Positions 30,571 through 41,285 of a DNA stretch of 45,113 nt are shown piece by piece. Origin of the DNA: Zygnema cylindricum (Eukaryota; Streptophyta; Zygnematophyceae; Zygnematales; Zygnemataceae). The notes under the pieces are model-generated. The model searched no databases. It saw only the letters and a program-made list of their open reading frames with translations, and was not told where the DNA came from. Position numbers and translations under genes: made by a program. Every line of letters starts with the position of its first letter. The first letter of the stretch is position 1. Location of the stretch: contig JBBHKE010003504.1 of NCBI GenBank assembly GCA_037447655.1, forward strand, positions 188,001-233,113, given 5' to 3'.

Positions 30571-31690
30571 AGTTATGGGCCCACCCTCTAGGGTACCCAT
30601 CTTTAATAGAACTGGCTTCATATACTAGGAAAGTATGATGACAGGAGCTCTATGCGAGAAAAGGTTTTGGGGGATAGTGAGTCGACGAGTAAAGCGTCCA
30701 TAAAGTCTTGGAATCCCTCCAGGGTTTCGAGGAAGCAGCTTCACAAAGAAAGCAGATCCATCTTCAACGGAGGAGACAAAGGAAGGAGAGGTGGTGGACA
30801 AAGGAACGGAGAAGGAGACGACCACACCAATAGCAACTAGTTCAGAATTTATGTCACCTATTCTGAGGAACGAGGAGAATGATACTGATACCTGGGACTT
30901 CAACAATATGGCGGCAAAGCACTTCATCCTCGGCCATCTTACTCAAGGGCTTGCATGTCCTCATTTGCACGTAGAAAGGGCATCCGATCTTTGGATGGCT
31001 CTCATAGAGATGTAGTGAAGTGGTACGATTCATCAACAACAGTTGGCTGATCAAAAAGTTAAGGAGTATGTATACAAATGGGGGAAGATGTTGGATTTTT
31101 GCAATGAGCTTGCTACACTCTTCATCGAGCTAGAGAGTGCGAGAAAAGTTTTTAGTGAAAAAGAAAATGTTAACTGTTGTATTGATGAAGTTACCCCTAT
31201 GAGTTCAAGAACATAGTCAACCGTGTGCAAGATTTGCCGGACTCAAGGTGGATATGGAACTTGGTGGTAGGGATGATTCTCGTTCGGGAGAATACGATTG
31301 AGATCCGAAAGGGGAGGAAAGAGTGGGCAAGCCCTGGCAACTGCGACCGATTGGAGGAACAAGGATTCCGGAAACCGGTCGGAAACTATAGAGGGAGGGA
31401 GTAGAAAAATCAGACCGACGAGTTCGAACCAAGGGCTCCCAAAGGTTTATGCCATTTTTGTAAGAAACCGGGGCACTATATGGCAAAGTGCACTAAGCTA
31501 ACCGAGCTTCGGTTAAAGGAGGTGCAGACCGGTGGAACCCCAAGAGGAAAGAAAAAGGCCCTTATGACACAAGTACATGAGGCGGAATCCGAGGACGTGG
31601 ACGATGAGCTCGTATTAGATGAGGAGTTGGAGGCGAAAAACGAGGTTGAAAATCCACGAAGGCAGAAATGTGCTAACGGTGGATTGAAAA
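30551..31690 (+). pseudogene. element B gag
   Basis: Gag of B from ATG 30551 in the LTR. The LTR-terminal CA and the first base after it form the Gln codon (CAA here), and the PBS (30572-30585) encodes Val-Met-Gly-Pro-Pro. The UBN2-like domain is broken by TAG at about 30628 and 31014, and by a frameshift near 31180. The zinc knuckle near 31450-31490 is intact (Cys-His-Phe-Cys, His, Cys). The acidic tail (Asp/Glu-rich, about 31570-31650) joins the protease in an open frame from 31480. It would form the particle and bind RNA. Confidence 0.9.
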
Positions 31691-33385
31691 GTGAAGCAGG
31701 CTGGATTATAGATTCTGGTGCCTCCATGCACATGTGTAAGGATAAGCACCTGTTCACTAAGATAAGAAAGATTCCCACCGTAGAGATAGAGTACGGGGAT
31801 GGGAGGATAGTCACTACTACTCTTGTAGGATCGGTATATCCGAAAGTGTTAGTAGAACGAAAGACATCCATAGTAACATTCTCCGATGTATTGTTTATTC
31901 CAAAGCTGAACAAAAACCTCATCTCTACATCTGTATTAGATGATAAAGGTTTTTTTACTAGCACTAGGGAAGGAGTCTTTACTGTTAGTTTTGAGGAGGA
32001 TGTCTATTTCATTGCTGAGAAAGGTAGCCAAAGGATGTTTAGGCTGATTCTAAGTAATGAAACAAAGAAACTTTATTAAACTGGTGTTCATGATATTATG
32101 ATGTGGCATAAGAGGCCTGGACATGTGAATCTAAATAAGTTAAGAGAGATGAAAAAGATGGGAGTGGTGGAAATGATTCAGTTCAATGAGAGTGATAATA
32201 TGAGTGATTGTAGTGGATGTGCTCAAGGTAAAGCACACAGATTGCCCTTTCCCAAAACAGCCACCTATAAGGGAGAAAAAATTCTAGCTTTAGTACACAC
32301 AGATATTTGGGGACCGGCTAAAGTGCCCTCACCAGGGGGGAAGAGATTTATGATGACTGTCACTCATGATTGGTCTCGGTATTCTAAGGTGTGTTTTTTG
32401 AAAAACAAGTCAGAAGGTCAGGATTCTTTTAGACAATATAAAGCATGGAGCGAAAAACTTCATGAAACTCCAATCAAGAGAGTAAGGAGTGACAATGGTT
32501 GAGAATATATTTCTAACCAGTTTGAGGGTTTTTTGAGGGAAGATGGAGTTCAACACCAAAAGACAGTTCCAGAAAACCCGGAACAGAATGGGGTAGCTGA
32601 ACGATTAAATATGACACTAAGTGATAATGCTAGAAGTATGTTGTCGGATAAGATGATAGGAAAAAGGTTTTGGGTAGAAGCAATGAACTGCGCTAATTAC
32701 CTCAAAAATAGAGTTCTTACCTCAGCTATAAAAGATCAAACACCTTATGAGAGATGGACCGGTCGAAAACCAGACATATCTCACTTAAAGGTTTTCGGTA
32801 GTCAAGTATTCAGTCTAGATACAGATCGGTCTAATTGGAAGCTAAATCTTAAAGGAAAACCAGGATACTTATTAGGATATGATGAGGATATTAAAGGATA
32901 TAGAGTTTACGATCTAAAAAGGGAAGATACAATCTTAAAAAAACATCTAGTAGTTATGGATGAAGGAAAGTCTGTGGATCCCTTCAAGTAAACAAAGTCA
33001 GTAAAAATCAGATTTGAGTCACAAAATTTTGTTGACTTTCAGCTTCCTAACTATCCAGGTTTTAGAGAAGATGGCATTCTTGCAGGTACATTTCAGTCCA
33101 AAAAGGACTCGGCTGCGGAAACTCTAGTGACAACTCTACCCGAAGCGGAAGACATGATGGAAACTGATTCGGAATCAAAGGATAGGGGAAAAGCCGAGAT
33201 TGTTCGAAAGAACCCACGAGAACCATCTATTCCGGCCACAGATTTTGAGGAAGGAAGGAGAAGTAACGAAAGATTGCAAGAAAAAAATGTTAATAACAAG
33301 GTAACAAAACTATCTCATCAAGATGAACCTCAAACTTATGGAGAGGCAATGACTTGTCCAGAAAGGAACCGGTGGAAGACAGGAG
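31691..33385 (+). pseudogene. element B protease, integrase and linker
   Basis: The protease has Trp-Ile-Ile-Asp-Ser-Gly-Ala-Ser (near 31702-31726) in an open frame to 32079. The GAG-pre-integrase region has Trp-His, Gly-His-Val and Cys-Ser-Gly-Cys. The integrase catalytic residues are Asp 32302-32304, Asp 32491-32493 and Glu 32599-32601, exactly D-35-E for the last pair. Stops occur near 32078, 32500 (in the Asn-Gly-Gly segment) and 32990. The linker to RT (33000-33385) is acidic and open from 33127. The polyprotein would be self-cleaved and the integrase would insert cDNA. Confidence 0.9.
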
Positions 33386-34900
33386 ATGGTCTCAATTATG
33401 GCCGCCGATACTTGGGAGCTGGTGGACTGTCTATCTAACCGAAAACCAATCGGTTGTAAGTGGGTTTTCAAATTAAAACTGAACCTGGAAAACTCCATTG
33501 AGCGTTACAAAACCAGATTAGTGGCAAAAGGATTTACACCGAAAGAAGGAATCGACTACGAGGAAACATTTGCCCTGGTCGTCAGATTTCCCTCCGTCCG
33601 CATACTTCTCATTCTAGCAGCAGCGCATGACATGGAGGTGAACCAGATGGACATCAAGACAACCATTTTGCATGGAGAATTCGAAGAGGAGATGTTCATG
33701 CGACAACCCGAAAGAATTGTGGAGGAAGGAGAGGAGAGTAAGGTATGCCGGTTGATCAAATCCATTTACGGTTTGAAATAGGCGCCTCGACAGTGGAATA
33801 AGAAACTTGATGAGTTTCTTACCCGTCTGGGATATATCCGGATCAGCTCAGATCACTCAATCTATGTTTTTGAAGATGAGGAAGCTATTATATTTATTGC
33901 AGTTTATGTTGATGATTTACTTGTTTTAAGTAAATCAATGGAAAAAATTAATAAACTGAAAACCGATCTTAAGGGGAGATTTGAAATGAAGGATATGGGA
34001 GAAGCAAAATATATTTTGGGAATTGAAGTAGAGAGAGACCGAAAAAGAAAAATTATAAGATTGACTCAAAAGGAAGCAATAGGGAACATGCTTGAAAAAT
34101 TTCAAATGGATAAAGCTAATAGTTGTACAACTTTAATGGAGTTGAAGAAGGGAAGTGAGGGGAGTGAGGAAGGAGGAGTCATAGTCTTATACAAGGAATT
34201 ATCTCCTGAAAAACGTAAGTTCATGCAGACTATTCGTTACAGGCAAGTAGTGGGAAGTCTAATCTATTTTATGAATTGTACCCGGCCGCATTTAGCTGCA
34301 GCTTTAGGAGTGCTGAGTAGAAGTCTAAATGCTCCCACTAAGAGGGATTGGGAGGCAGCTAAGAGAGTCCTTAGATATTTGATAGGAACTAGGGATCTAT
34401 GGTTCCATTTGGGTGGGGCAAATACTGACATTGCTACTTGGAGTGATGCCAGTTATGGTGATGCTCCTATGAGGAGATATACTTCTGGATATGTATTATA
34501 TGTGGGTGATGGGGCTTGTTGTTGGAGTAGCAAACAGCAAAAGGTTATTGCTCAGTCCACCATGGAGGCTGAGTATATGGCCTCTTGCTCTGCTGTAAAA
34601 GAATTGATGTGGGTCAAGTCTTTGCTTGGTGAGCTTAGTCACCTTAAGAGTGGTGTGCAGAAAATTTATTGTGATAATCAGGCAGCAATCGCTATTTCTG
34701 CCAATCCTAAACATCATTTTAAAGCCAAACACATGGACATTAGACTCAGCTTTGTTAGAGAGAAAGTTGAAAACAAAATAATCAGTTTAGAGTACCGACC
34801 AGATAGCGAGATGGTAGCAGATATGATGACCAAACCTGTGCCTTCCCCTAAGCTAATTTTTTGTAGGGAGAACTATGGTCTAAAATTAAAGATTGACTAG
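33386..34900 (+). pseudogene. element B reverse transcriptase and RNase H
   Basis: RVT_2 RT from about 33386 with Cys-Lys-Trp-Val-Phe, Gln-Met-Asp-Ile-Lys-Thr and intact Tyr-Val-Asp-Asp near 33905-33916. A TAG replaces the Gln codon of the Leu-Lys-Gln-Ala-Pro motif at 33778-33780. From 33938 one open frame of 320 codons covers the RT thumb/connection region and RNase H (Trp-Ser-Asp-Ala-Ser, Met-Glu-Ala-Glu-Tyr, Tyr-Cys-Asp-Asn-Gln). It ends at the stop 34898-34900, just before the polypurine tract AAAATAAGGGGAG (34901-34913). Confidence 0.93.
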
Positions 34901-34913
34901 AAAATAAGGGGAG

Positions 34914-35974
34914 TGTAGAAATTGATGGTTCTCTTTTAAGTATTTTCTAGGTCTAAATAGAAAGAAGCCGAGGGAGTCTATCTCTAACTTCTATCTTCAA
35001 CTCCCACACTTGTCGCAGTCACTGAGAAATTGGAGAGGAAGCTAAAGCCATGGCTACCTAGGCTATCCAGGGGTTTACGGGAAATGAATTAGTTGATTTA
35101 TTTAAAGGTAGTTTGTTTACTAAAAGAACTAGTGATGCATCCAGGATTTGATCCTGGTACCTGCTGACCGGCAGACAACCGGTAGACGGTAACCTTATCC
35201 GTTAGGTCTAGAACTATTGATACATGCTATGTGGTTTGATTATCATTTAAACGTTACCATGTAGGATATTTCATTTAACGGCAACTGCTTACGGAATACA
35301 TAGGTCCAGTTATGAAGAAGTACGGATTGCGGTACGGATATGAAACAAGTACTGCGGATTTGTTTTGATAGCGAAACAAACACCGCGCAGGTATTTATTA
35401 CGGCTACGATTAAATGTGCATTTAATCGGACGGCCGGAATGAATGCCGAGATCGCGGAAGAGGATTTTAGCGGTTTATGTTCATCGCTACATCGGATGAC
35501 ACGTGGCAGAATAATATTGGATCGCGGCATCTCCGAGGATTAAAGGAACAAATCCGGATATACCACGTGTCGACATTTAGGCATGTCGTACATTGGCCGT
35601 ACAGAAAGTACACCGGCAGCTGTACTTTTGTGTACGGAAGTGTAATGTGATTGGCTTCGTACATCAATAGATACAGTCTGTGATAGAGATAGGACTTAGA
35701 AAAAAAATTAGTAGATAGGACCCTCTCTCCCAGAGAGCTTCTGTACAAAAGGTCAACTTTGACCCTCCTTAACTTACTGCTCAGGGGAGCAAATTCAGAG
35801 ATTCTTTTTGCTATCGACTCAGGGGAGTCTTGCCTTCACATGGAAGAAGGTGGTCAGAGTTTTTGTCTGCCAGGGTGACAGTTATTATTGCTGTAACACA
35901 AAAGGGTCAGGGTTATCCTGGAGGCTTCTTGCAAGTTGTCCTTTCTAAGGACCTATGGAGGTCTCAGAGTTTCA
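34914..35974 (+). repeat. 3' LTR of B
   Basis: 1061 bp, TGTAGAAATTGATGG to CAGAGTTTCA, followed by the target copy CTAGG. It contains the best LTR hairpin CCGTACA...TGTACGG (35597-35637). Confidence 0.94.
35597..35637. repeat. 41-bp hairpin in B 3' LTR
   Basis: Arms CCGTACA-g-AAAGTACA and TGTACTTT-tg-TGTACGG pair over 15 bp around the loop CCGGCAGC. Related pairs occur in the D (about 20990-21032) and E (about 18479-18523) LTRs at the same place upstream of the TATA position. It could be a paired protein-binding site or an RNA structure if transcribed. Confidence 0.6.
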
Positions 35975-36950
35975 CTAGGCACTCGGCTACGGTTCCACTT
36001 GTGGTGGTTATAACTGAACCAAAAATTGAAGAAAATGATAGAAAAATTTGGGAATATAAAACACTATAGCAAAACATCTCATACTTAGATATGTGTCTAA
36101 GTCCATAGCTATCACTCTTTTAAGTCTAAGCAAGTCTTCAGAAATCTGAGAAACACTAATTCAGATTTAAAAGAGTGAGAATATACAGAGGGAGCAGTTA
36201 GTAAAACAAGAAATAGAGGCCTATATTTATAAAGGCGGTAGCATGATAGAGTTTTGGAATGATATTGCTGCGTTATACGTTGAGCTTGCTAGTGCGGGAT
36301 ATGTAGAATCTGAGGAGAGAAAGATTAATGCACTAATCATGAAACTCCCAGATGAGTACGAAGACATCATTTACCGTATGTAGGGAATAGATGGCTCCTC
36401 GTGGACTTGGAGCATCACCATGGGGATAATACTTGTGAGGGAAAGCACCTTGGAGCTTCCTAGGGGAAGTGAGAGGGTGACTGCATTTACAGCTGGCGGT
36501 GAATGGCGGAAGCGTGATGAGAGGAATAGCGGTGACGAGCGGAAGCGTGATGAGAGGAAGAAAGACAAGGGTAAACCTTATCAGAACTTTGGTGGAAAGA
36601 GAGGGAGAAGAAAAATAAGGGGAGATTTGGAAAAAGGGGTTTGCTTCTTTTGTAGAGAACTGGGTCACCATATGTAGGAGTGTCCTCGTTTGGAAGAACT
36701 TAGAAGTTGGGGTGTGAATGAGGAGGGAGAAGGGGAAGAGGAGAAAGAGGATGAAGAAATCTTGGAGCTTCTTCACATCGGTAGAATAGACAAGAGAGAA
36801 AAGTACACAGAAATTCCACGAAGGCAATAGTGTGCTTTTGGAGGTATAAGGGAAGTAAAGAGAGGGGAGGCACTTGAGGATGTCAAGGAGTGTAGAGTGG
36901 ATGACTTAGAAATGCGAAAGTCAGATCTAGGATCCATAAGTGAAAATGGG
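35975..36950 (+). pseudogene. element C gag, C-terminal part with zinc knuckle
   Basis: Gag of C after B. The core helix region reads Ala-Tyr-Ile-Tyr-Lys-Gly-Gly, then Met-Lys-Leu-Pro-Asp-Glu-Tyr. A strongly basic, repetitive stretch follows (Lys-Arg-Asp-Glu-Arg units at about 36507-36575), then a CCHC knuckle near 36640-36690 (Cys-Phe-Phe-Cys, His, Cys with a TAG before the last Glu-Cys). The acidic tail runs to about 36950. Stops occur near 36067, 36110, 36380, 36675 and 36828. Where D, E and B continue into Trp-Ile-Ile-Asp-Ser-Gly (protease), C has none. Confidence 0.87.
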
Positions 36951-37592
36951 TAATGTAAAATAATGGGAAATGTAAAATTAATGAGGATAATTTTATAGAT
37001 AATTGGGAAACACAAAACTGGTCGGAAAGGGAGACTTCAACAGATTATGAGGAAAGGGGAGAAGTGAAACTCGAAAGGGTTTTATAGGATAGGGGAGAAG
37101 AGGAATATTTAATAAAAGGTTTAGGGGAGGAGAAATATTTATTGGGAATAAATTTAGAAAGTGAGAGTGGAAAGAAATCCATGGGAGAGAGTGAGGAAAA
37201 TTCATGTTTTTGGGGTAATGGGTTTGATATCACTAAAGGGAGTGATGACATTTATGAAGGTGTGCCTGTAAAAGGGTTAGCCTCAGGGTGTGTGTTGCAG
37301 GTTGGAGATGGGGCTGGTTATTTGAATTGCAAGAGGGAAAGTGGATTTAGTGTGGATAAAAAATAAATGAGGTGGATAAAATCTTTGCTCGGATTTATGG
37401 TTAGTGGGATGCTAAATGAAATGTGTGATGCAATAATAATTTCATTTCATCAAATGCATTGTTTTAAATACGAGAGCATTTTTCTTAAGTTATATAAAAG
37501 GAAAAAGAAAAGAAAAAGAAAAAAGGGGAGGAAGTGTTTTGTTTATTTTGTTTGTAAGAGTTAAAAGGAAGTAGACTAGAAAATAAGGGGAG
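36951..37592 (+). pseudogene. element C degenerate pol remnant and polypurine tract
   Basis: AG-rich DNA between gag and the 3' LTR. Traces of RNase H are visible: Gly-Cys-Val-Leu-Gln-Val-Gly-Asp-Gly-Ala (about 37289-37318) matches the Gly-Tyr-Val-Leu-Tyr-Val-Gly-Asp-Gly-Ala of B. Trp-Ile-Lys-Ser-Leu-Leu (about 37373-37390) matches Trp-Val-Lys-Ser-Leu-Leu, and a decayed Asn-Pro-Lys-His-His-Phe segment follows. RT, integrase and protease are missing, so a large internal deletion joined the gag tail to RNase H long ago. The tract AAATAAGGGGAG (37581-37592) is intact. Confidence 0.72.
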
Positions 37593-38770
37593 TGTTGATA
37601 TTTGGGTATTTTCTAGGTCTTTACTAGATAGAAAAAGAGTACAGGCAGTCTGCCTCTGACTCCCTTCTCCAAGACCCCACACTTGTTGTTTGTCACTGAA
37701 GGCTGGAAAGGGAGCTAAAGCTATGGCTGCCTAAGCTCTCCAGAGAGACGATGTAGATAAATATAGATTTACTAAAAGAAATGTTGATGGACCCAAGAAT
37801 TGATTTTGGAACTTGCCGTCCGACAAGTAACCCGTAGCCGTTAGCTTTAACCGTTAAGTCTAGGAATAGTGTTACAAGGTACAGGGTTTGATAATTATAT
37901 AAATAGTTAAACGTAGACTAATTCGTTTAACGCGAAATAGATACTTAGTGCATAGATACAGTTTTGTTTAGTATGGAGTACGGTAAGGGGACAGAACCGA
38001 AACTGCGCATTTGTTTCGATAGCGAAACAAATACCGCGCACCAATTTTTGACAACTACAATTGAATGCCGGTCTAGATCTGACGGCCGCGATAAACGCCA
38101 AGATCGCGAAGTATATTTTTGGCGGTTTGCGATCACCGCCACGTCAATTAACACGTGGCAACATTACATTGGCTTGCGACATATTCAGGGATAATAGGAA
38201 CAAATCTGGATATGGCATTTGTCGACATTTTGGCCATGTCGTACGATGGTCGTACAAAAGGTACACCTGTACCTATACCTTTATGTACTTTACAGTCTTG
38301 TTATTGGTTCGTACCTTAGTACTAGGGGGCTTAGAGAGGGGTTTTAGGACTTAGAATATTTCTGGTAGGTAGCAGCCTCTCCCAGAGAGCACCTTGTATA
38401 AATGGCAAACTTTGGCAAAACATAACTATCAATTCAGTTGACCATTTTCGGTGATTCTTTTTGCTGCGGAATCATAGGAGTCTAGGCTACACAGGGGTGT
38501 AGTTGGTTAGAGTCTTTGCCTGCGTGGGTGGCTACATTTCTAAGGGAAAGTCAAAGTGGGTGAATGTGTCCAAATCTCATATTCTAACTTTGCATTCTGT
38601 GGTGGAACTGAGCACACAAAAGTCTTATTTCACAGGGTTGAAGCTGTAATGGGGTTCTCATTGTCAAGGTGTCAATCATTTGGGTTTATATCAAGTTGGA
38701 GTCGGCACTAGCTAGATTAGCTTCTTTTGATCTGCGAATTCTGTGTGGCAATGGAGCCTATAGAATTTCA
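37593..38770 (+). repeat. 3' LTR of C
   Basis: TGTTGATATTTGGG to TAGAATTTCA, 1178 bp, followed by AAACT. It keeps TATAAAT (38397-38403) and the tRNA-like block (37788-37865), and ends with the canonical CA that the 5' LTR has lost. Confidence 0.93.
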
Positions 38771-40143
38771 AAACTGTACCAAGATAATACCATTGATAGA
38801 TATATGGCTCGATTAAGAGCAAAGGGGTTCACCCAAAAGGAGGGGATTGACAATGTGGAGACCTTTGCTCCAGTTGTTCGGTTCCCATGAGTAAGGATTC
38901 TCTTCAGTCTGGCAGCAACAGAAGACATGGAAATACACCAGATGGACATTAAGACTGCTTTTCTTAATGGTGAGTTAGAAGAAGAATTTTTCACGAAGCA
39001 ACCCGAGGGGTTCGTGGAGGAAGGAGAAGAGAGCAAAGTCTAGAGGCTCATAAAGACCTTATACAGACTGAACCAGGCTCCCCGACAATGGAATAAGAAA
39101 CTAGATGAGTTTCTCACTAGTTTGGGATATATCCGGATCAACTTTGACCAATCTATCTATATGTTTGAAGATGAGAATGGTATGATTCTTTTTGCAATTT
39201 ATGTAGATGATCTGCTTTTGTTGAGTAAATCTTTGGAAAAGATTAATAAGTTAAAGAAGGATCTTAGAAGCAGATTTGATATGAAGGATTTAGGGGAGGC
39301 AAGATATATTTTGGGGATCGAAATGGAAAGAGATAGGGGGAAAAGGATTATCACACTTACTCTGAAAGAAGGAATAGGTAATATGCTTGAGAAATTCCAG
39401 ATGCAAATAGTTAAACCACTCCCATAGACTTGAAAAAAGTAAGTGATGGGAGTGTAGAAGGAGGAGTGATGATCTTAGACGATCAGATGAGTCCAAAGAG
39501 TTTATGAAGTCTATCCCTTATAGACAGGTCGTAGGAGGTTTGATCTATTTGATAAACTGAACCAGGTCGGACATAGCGGTAGCAGTTGGAATACTCAATA
39601 GGAGTCTTAATGATCTTAGGAAGAGAGACTAGGAGGCAGCTAAGAGAGACATGAGACATGTGGTGGGAACCAAAGAGTTAGGTTGCATTTGGGATGGAAG
39701 CATAGTGACATCACTACTTGGAGTGATGCCAGCTATTGGGATGCACCTATAAGAAGATGCACTTCTGGATATGTGTCGTATGTGGGGGAACGTGCTTGTT
39801 GTTGGAGCAGAAAGCAGCAAAAGGTTACTCAGTCTACTATGGAGGCTGAGTACATGGCCTCTTGTTTTGCTGTGAAAGAGTTTATGTGGGTTAAGTCATT
39901 GTTGGAAGAACTGGGGTATATGAAGGAGGGAGTGCATGAAGTGTTTTGTGATAATCAAGCTGCCATTACAATTGCAGCTAATCCAAAACCTCATTTTAAG
40001 GCTAAGCATATGAACATAAGATTGAGTTTTGTGAGAGAAAAAGTTGAGAATACGATTGTGAATCTTGTATATAGATCTGATGAAGATATGGTGGCTGATA
40101 TGATGACAGAACCGGTGCCTTCTCCCAAGTTCAAATATTGTTA
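38771..40143 (+). pseudogene. element E reverse transcriptase and RNase H (after C)
   Basis: Pol of E resumes at the Asn-Thr-Ile-Asp-Arg-Tyr segment of RT, exactly where 28060 left off once the AAACT duplication is removed. Gln-Met-Asp-Ile-Lys-Thr-Ala and Tyr-Val-Asp-Asp (about 39200-39211) are intact. RNase H follows with Trp-Ser-Asp-Ala-Ser, Met-Glu-Ala-Glu-Tyr and Phe-Cys-Asp-Asn-Gln. Stops lie near 38888, 39042, 39559 and 39630. Small deletions near 39410, 39495 and 39825 shift the frame. The gene ends near 40142, before the polypurine tract AAAATAAGGGGAG (40184-40196). Confidence 0.9.
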
Positions 40144-40196
40144 AGAAAAGTGTGGACTAAAACTAAAATTTAAGTGGGACTAGAAAATAAGGGGAG

Positions 40197-41211
40197 TTTT
40201 GAAATTATTTGATTTATAAGGTATTTTCTAAGTCTGAATACATTAGTAAAACAAGGAAAGTAAAGCGCAAGTAGCCTGCCTCCACCTCTTCCCTCTAGCC
40301 CCCATACTTGTTCTAGTCACTAAAGATAGAGAGGGTGGTGGAGCCATGGCTGCCTCAACTCCATAGGCAGGACTTAAGAGTGACGTAATTCACTCTCAAC
40401 AAAAGGTTGAGTTCGGCAAGACCCGAACCTTCGACCCGCAGAGCGAGGCGTAGCCGTCAACTCTAACCGGTCTGTCGTAGAAGTTTGTTACATTATATGG
40501 GGTACGATATTTATTTAAATATTGAATAGAACATTAATCCTTTTAACGTAACTTTGAATAGGAAACTTAGAGACATATCAGATTCAGTGCGTGCATCAAA
40601 TCCGCCGCATGAAACAAATGAATCAGACATTTATTTCGACAGCGTAAATTAAAAGTCGTTCTTCATCCGACGGCGCTAATCATCGCCGAGGTCCCGGAAT
40701 GGTCATTTTGGCGATTTTCGGACGTGGCGTGACGTGGTGTGACCTAGCGATACGTGGCAGTATTGAATTGAGCAGCGGGGATCCCGGAAGACATAGCGAC
40801 GATATAAACAACGACACGCATCCACTCCATGGCCTTGTCGTACAAAGGCTGTACAAAAAGTATATCGGTCAATGTACTTTTTCGGTACTTTACAGTCTCT
40901 TGATTGGAGCGTACTTCAGTAGATAGGGGTGGTGAGAGGGGTTTGGGACTTAGGGAATTTGGGTAGATAGCACCTCTCTCCCAGAGAGCTTGTATAAAAG
41001 TTGGCACCTTTGTTGCCTCATAACTAATCGGCTAGTTGGCAGTTTTTAGTGATTCTTTTTGCTACCGACTCAGGGGATTCTAGGCTGCATACGAATGCAG
41101 TCATATTATCAGTTTGCCTTCTTGGGCAGCAGTAGTTGTGTCTTGAAGTGGGTTAGTTAAAAGCTATCTAGAGGCTTCCTAAATTCTGTAGTCCAATGGA
41201 GGACACATAAT
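40197..41211 (+). repeat. 3' LTR of E
   Basis: Starts TTTTGAAATTATT (the TG end mutated to TT) and ends CACATAAT at about 41211, lacking the terminal TTGCA. It matches 17831-18848 throughout, including TATAAAAG (40993-41000) and the antisense tRNA-like block (about 40405-40478). Confidence 0.88.
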
Positions 41212-41285
41212 CGGAGGAGAAACGTCTACTCCATGGCCCAGTCGTACACATGCCGTACAGAAAAGACATCAGCCATAGTATCTTT
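41212..41285 (+). repeat. 3' LTR of G, continuation after E
   Basis: The segment with CTACTCCATGG and CCGTACAGAA continues the LTR of G (17288-17830). It matches the position after CGCGTCCACTCCATGG in the other LTRs. It stops at 41285, well before the expected LTR end, at the terminus of another LTR. Confidence 0.72.

Larger units (their letters stand above)
29511..35974 (+). mobile_element. copia element B, complete (6464 bp, TSD CTAGG)
   Basis: Complete Ty1/copia element with LTRs of 1060 and 1061 bp, flanked by exact CTAGG (29506-29510, 35975-35979) and inserted in the gag of C. Same family as K on the left. The order gag, protease, integrase, RT, RNase H is complete. Integrase and RT active-site residues are intact, but stops (near 30628, 31014, 32078, 32500, 32990 and 33778) and frameshifts near 31180 and 33420 inactivate it. 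It is the innermost and so the latest of the E-C-B series. Confidence 0.95.
28061..38770 (+). mobile_element. copia element C, gag-only non-autonomous (4.2 kb without B, TSD AAACT)
   Basis: LTR element bounded by exact AAACT duplications (28056-28060, 38771-38775) and inserted in the RT of E. LTRs are 1161 and 1178 bp. The internal region, after removing nested B, is only about 1.9 kb. It holds PBS, gag with zinc knuckle, an acidic tail, a ~600-bp degenerate segment with traces of RNase H, and the polypurine tract. Protease, integrase and RT are absent. It would need proteins in trans from relatives such as D or B. A second gag fragment of this type lies at 42298-42785. Confidence 0.9.
17831..41211 (+). 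mobile_element. copia element E, ~6.3 kb without nested D and C
   Basis: Full-length Ty1/copia element interrupted by D (in the GAG-pre-integrase region) and C (in RT). The gag-protease at 18.8-20.3 kb, integrase at 26.7-28.0 kb and RT/RNase H at 38.8-40.1 kb join in the correct order, and the remaining length (about 6.33 kb) equals that of D. Both LTR ends are worn. The start reads (TG)TTGAAATTATT with TG lost, and the 3' LTR ends CACATAAT without TTGCA. The flanks (AAGCGG left, TCGGAGG right) give at best a decayed duplication, but the LTR of G resumes on the other side, which proves the insertion. Confidence 0.88.

Noticed and set aside
17825-41216. Exact target duplication for element E
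   Set aside because: Left AAGCGG and right TCGGAGG are only loosely similar, and both LTR ends have lost bases.
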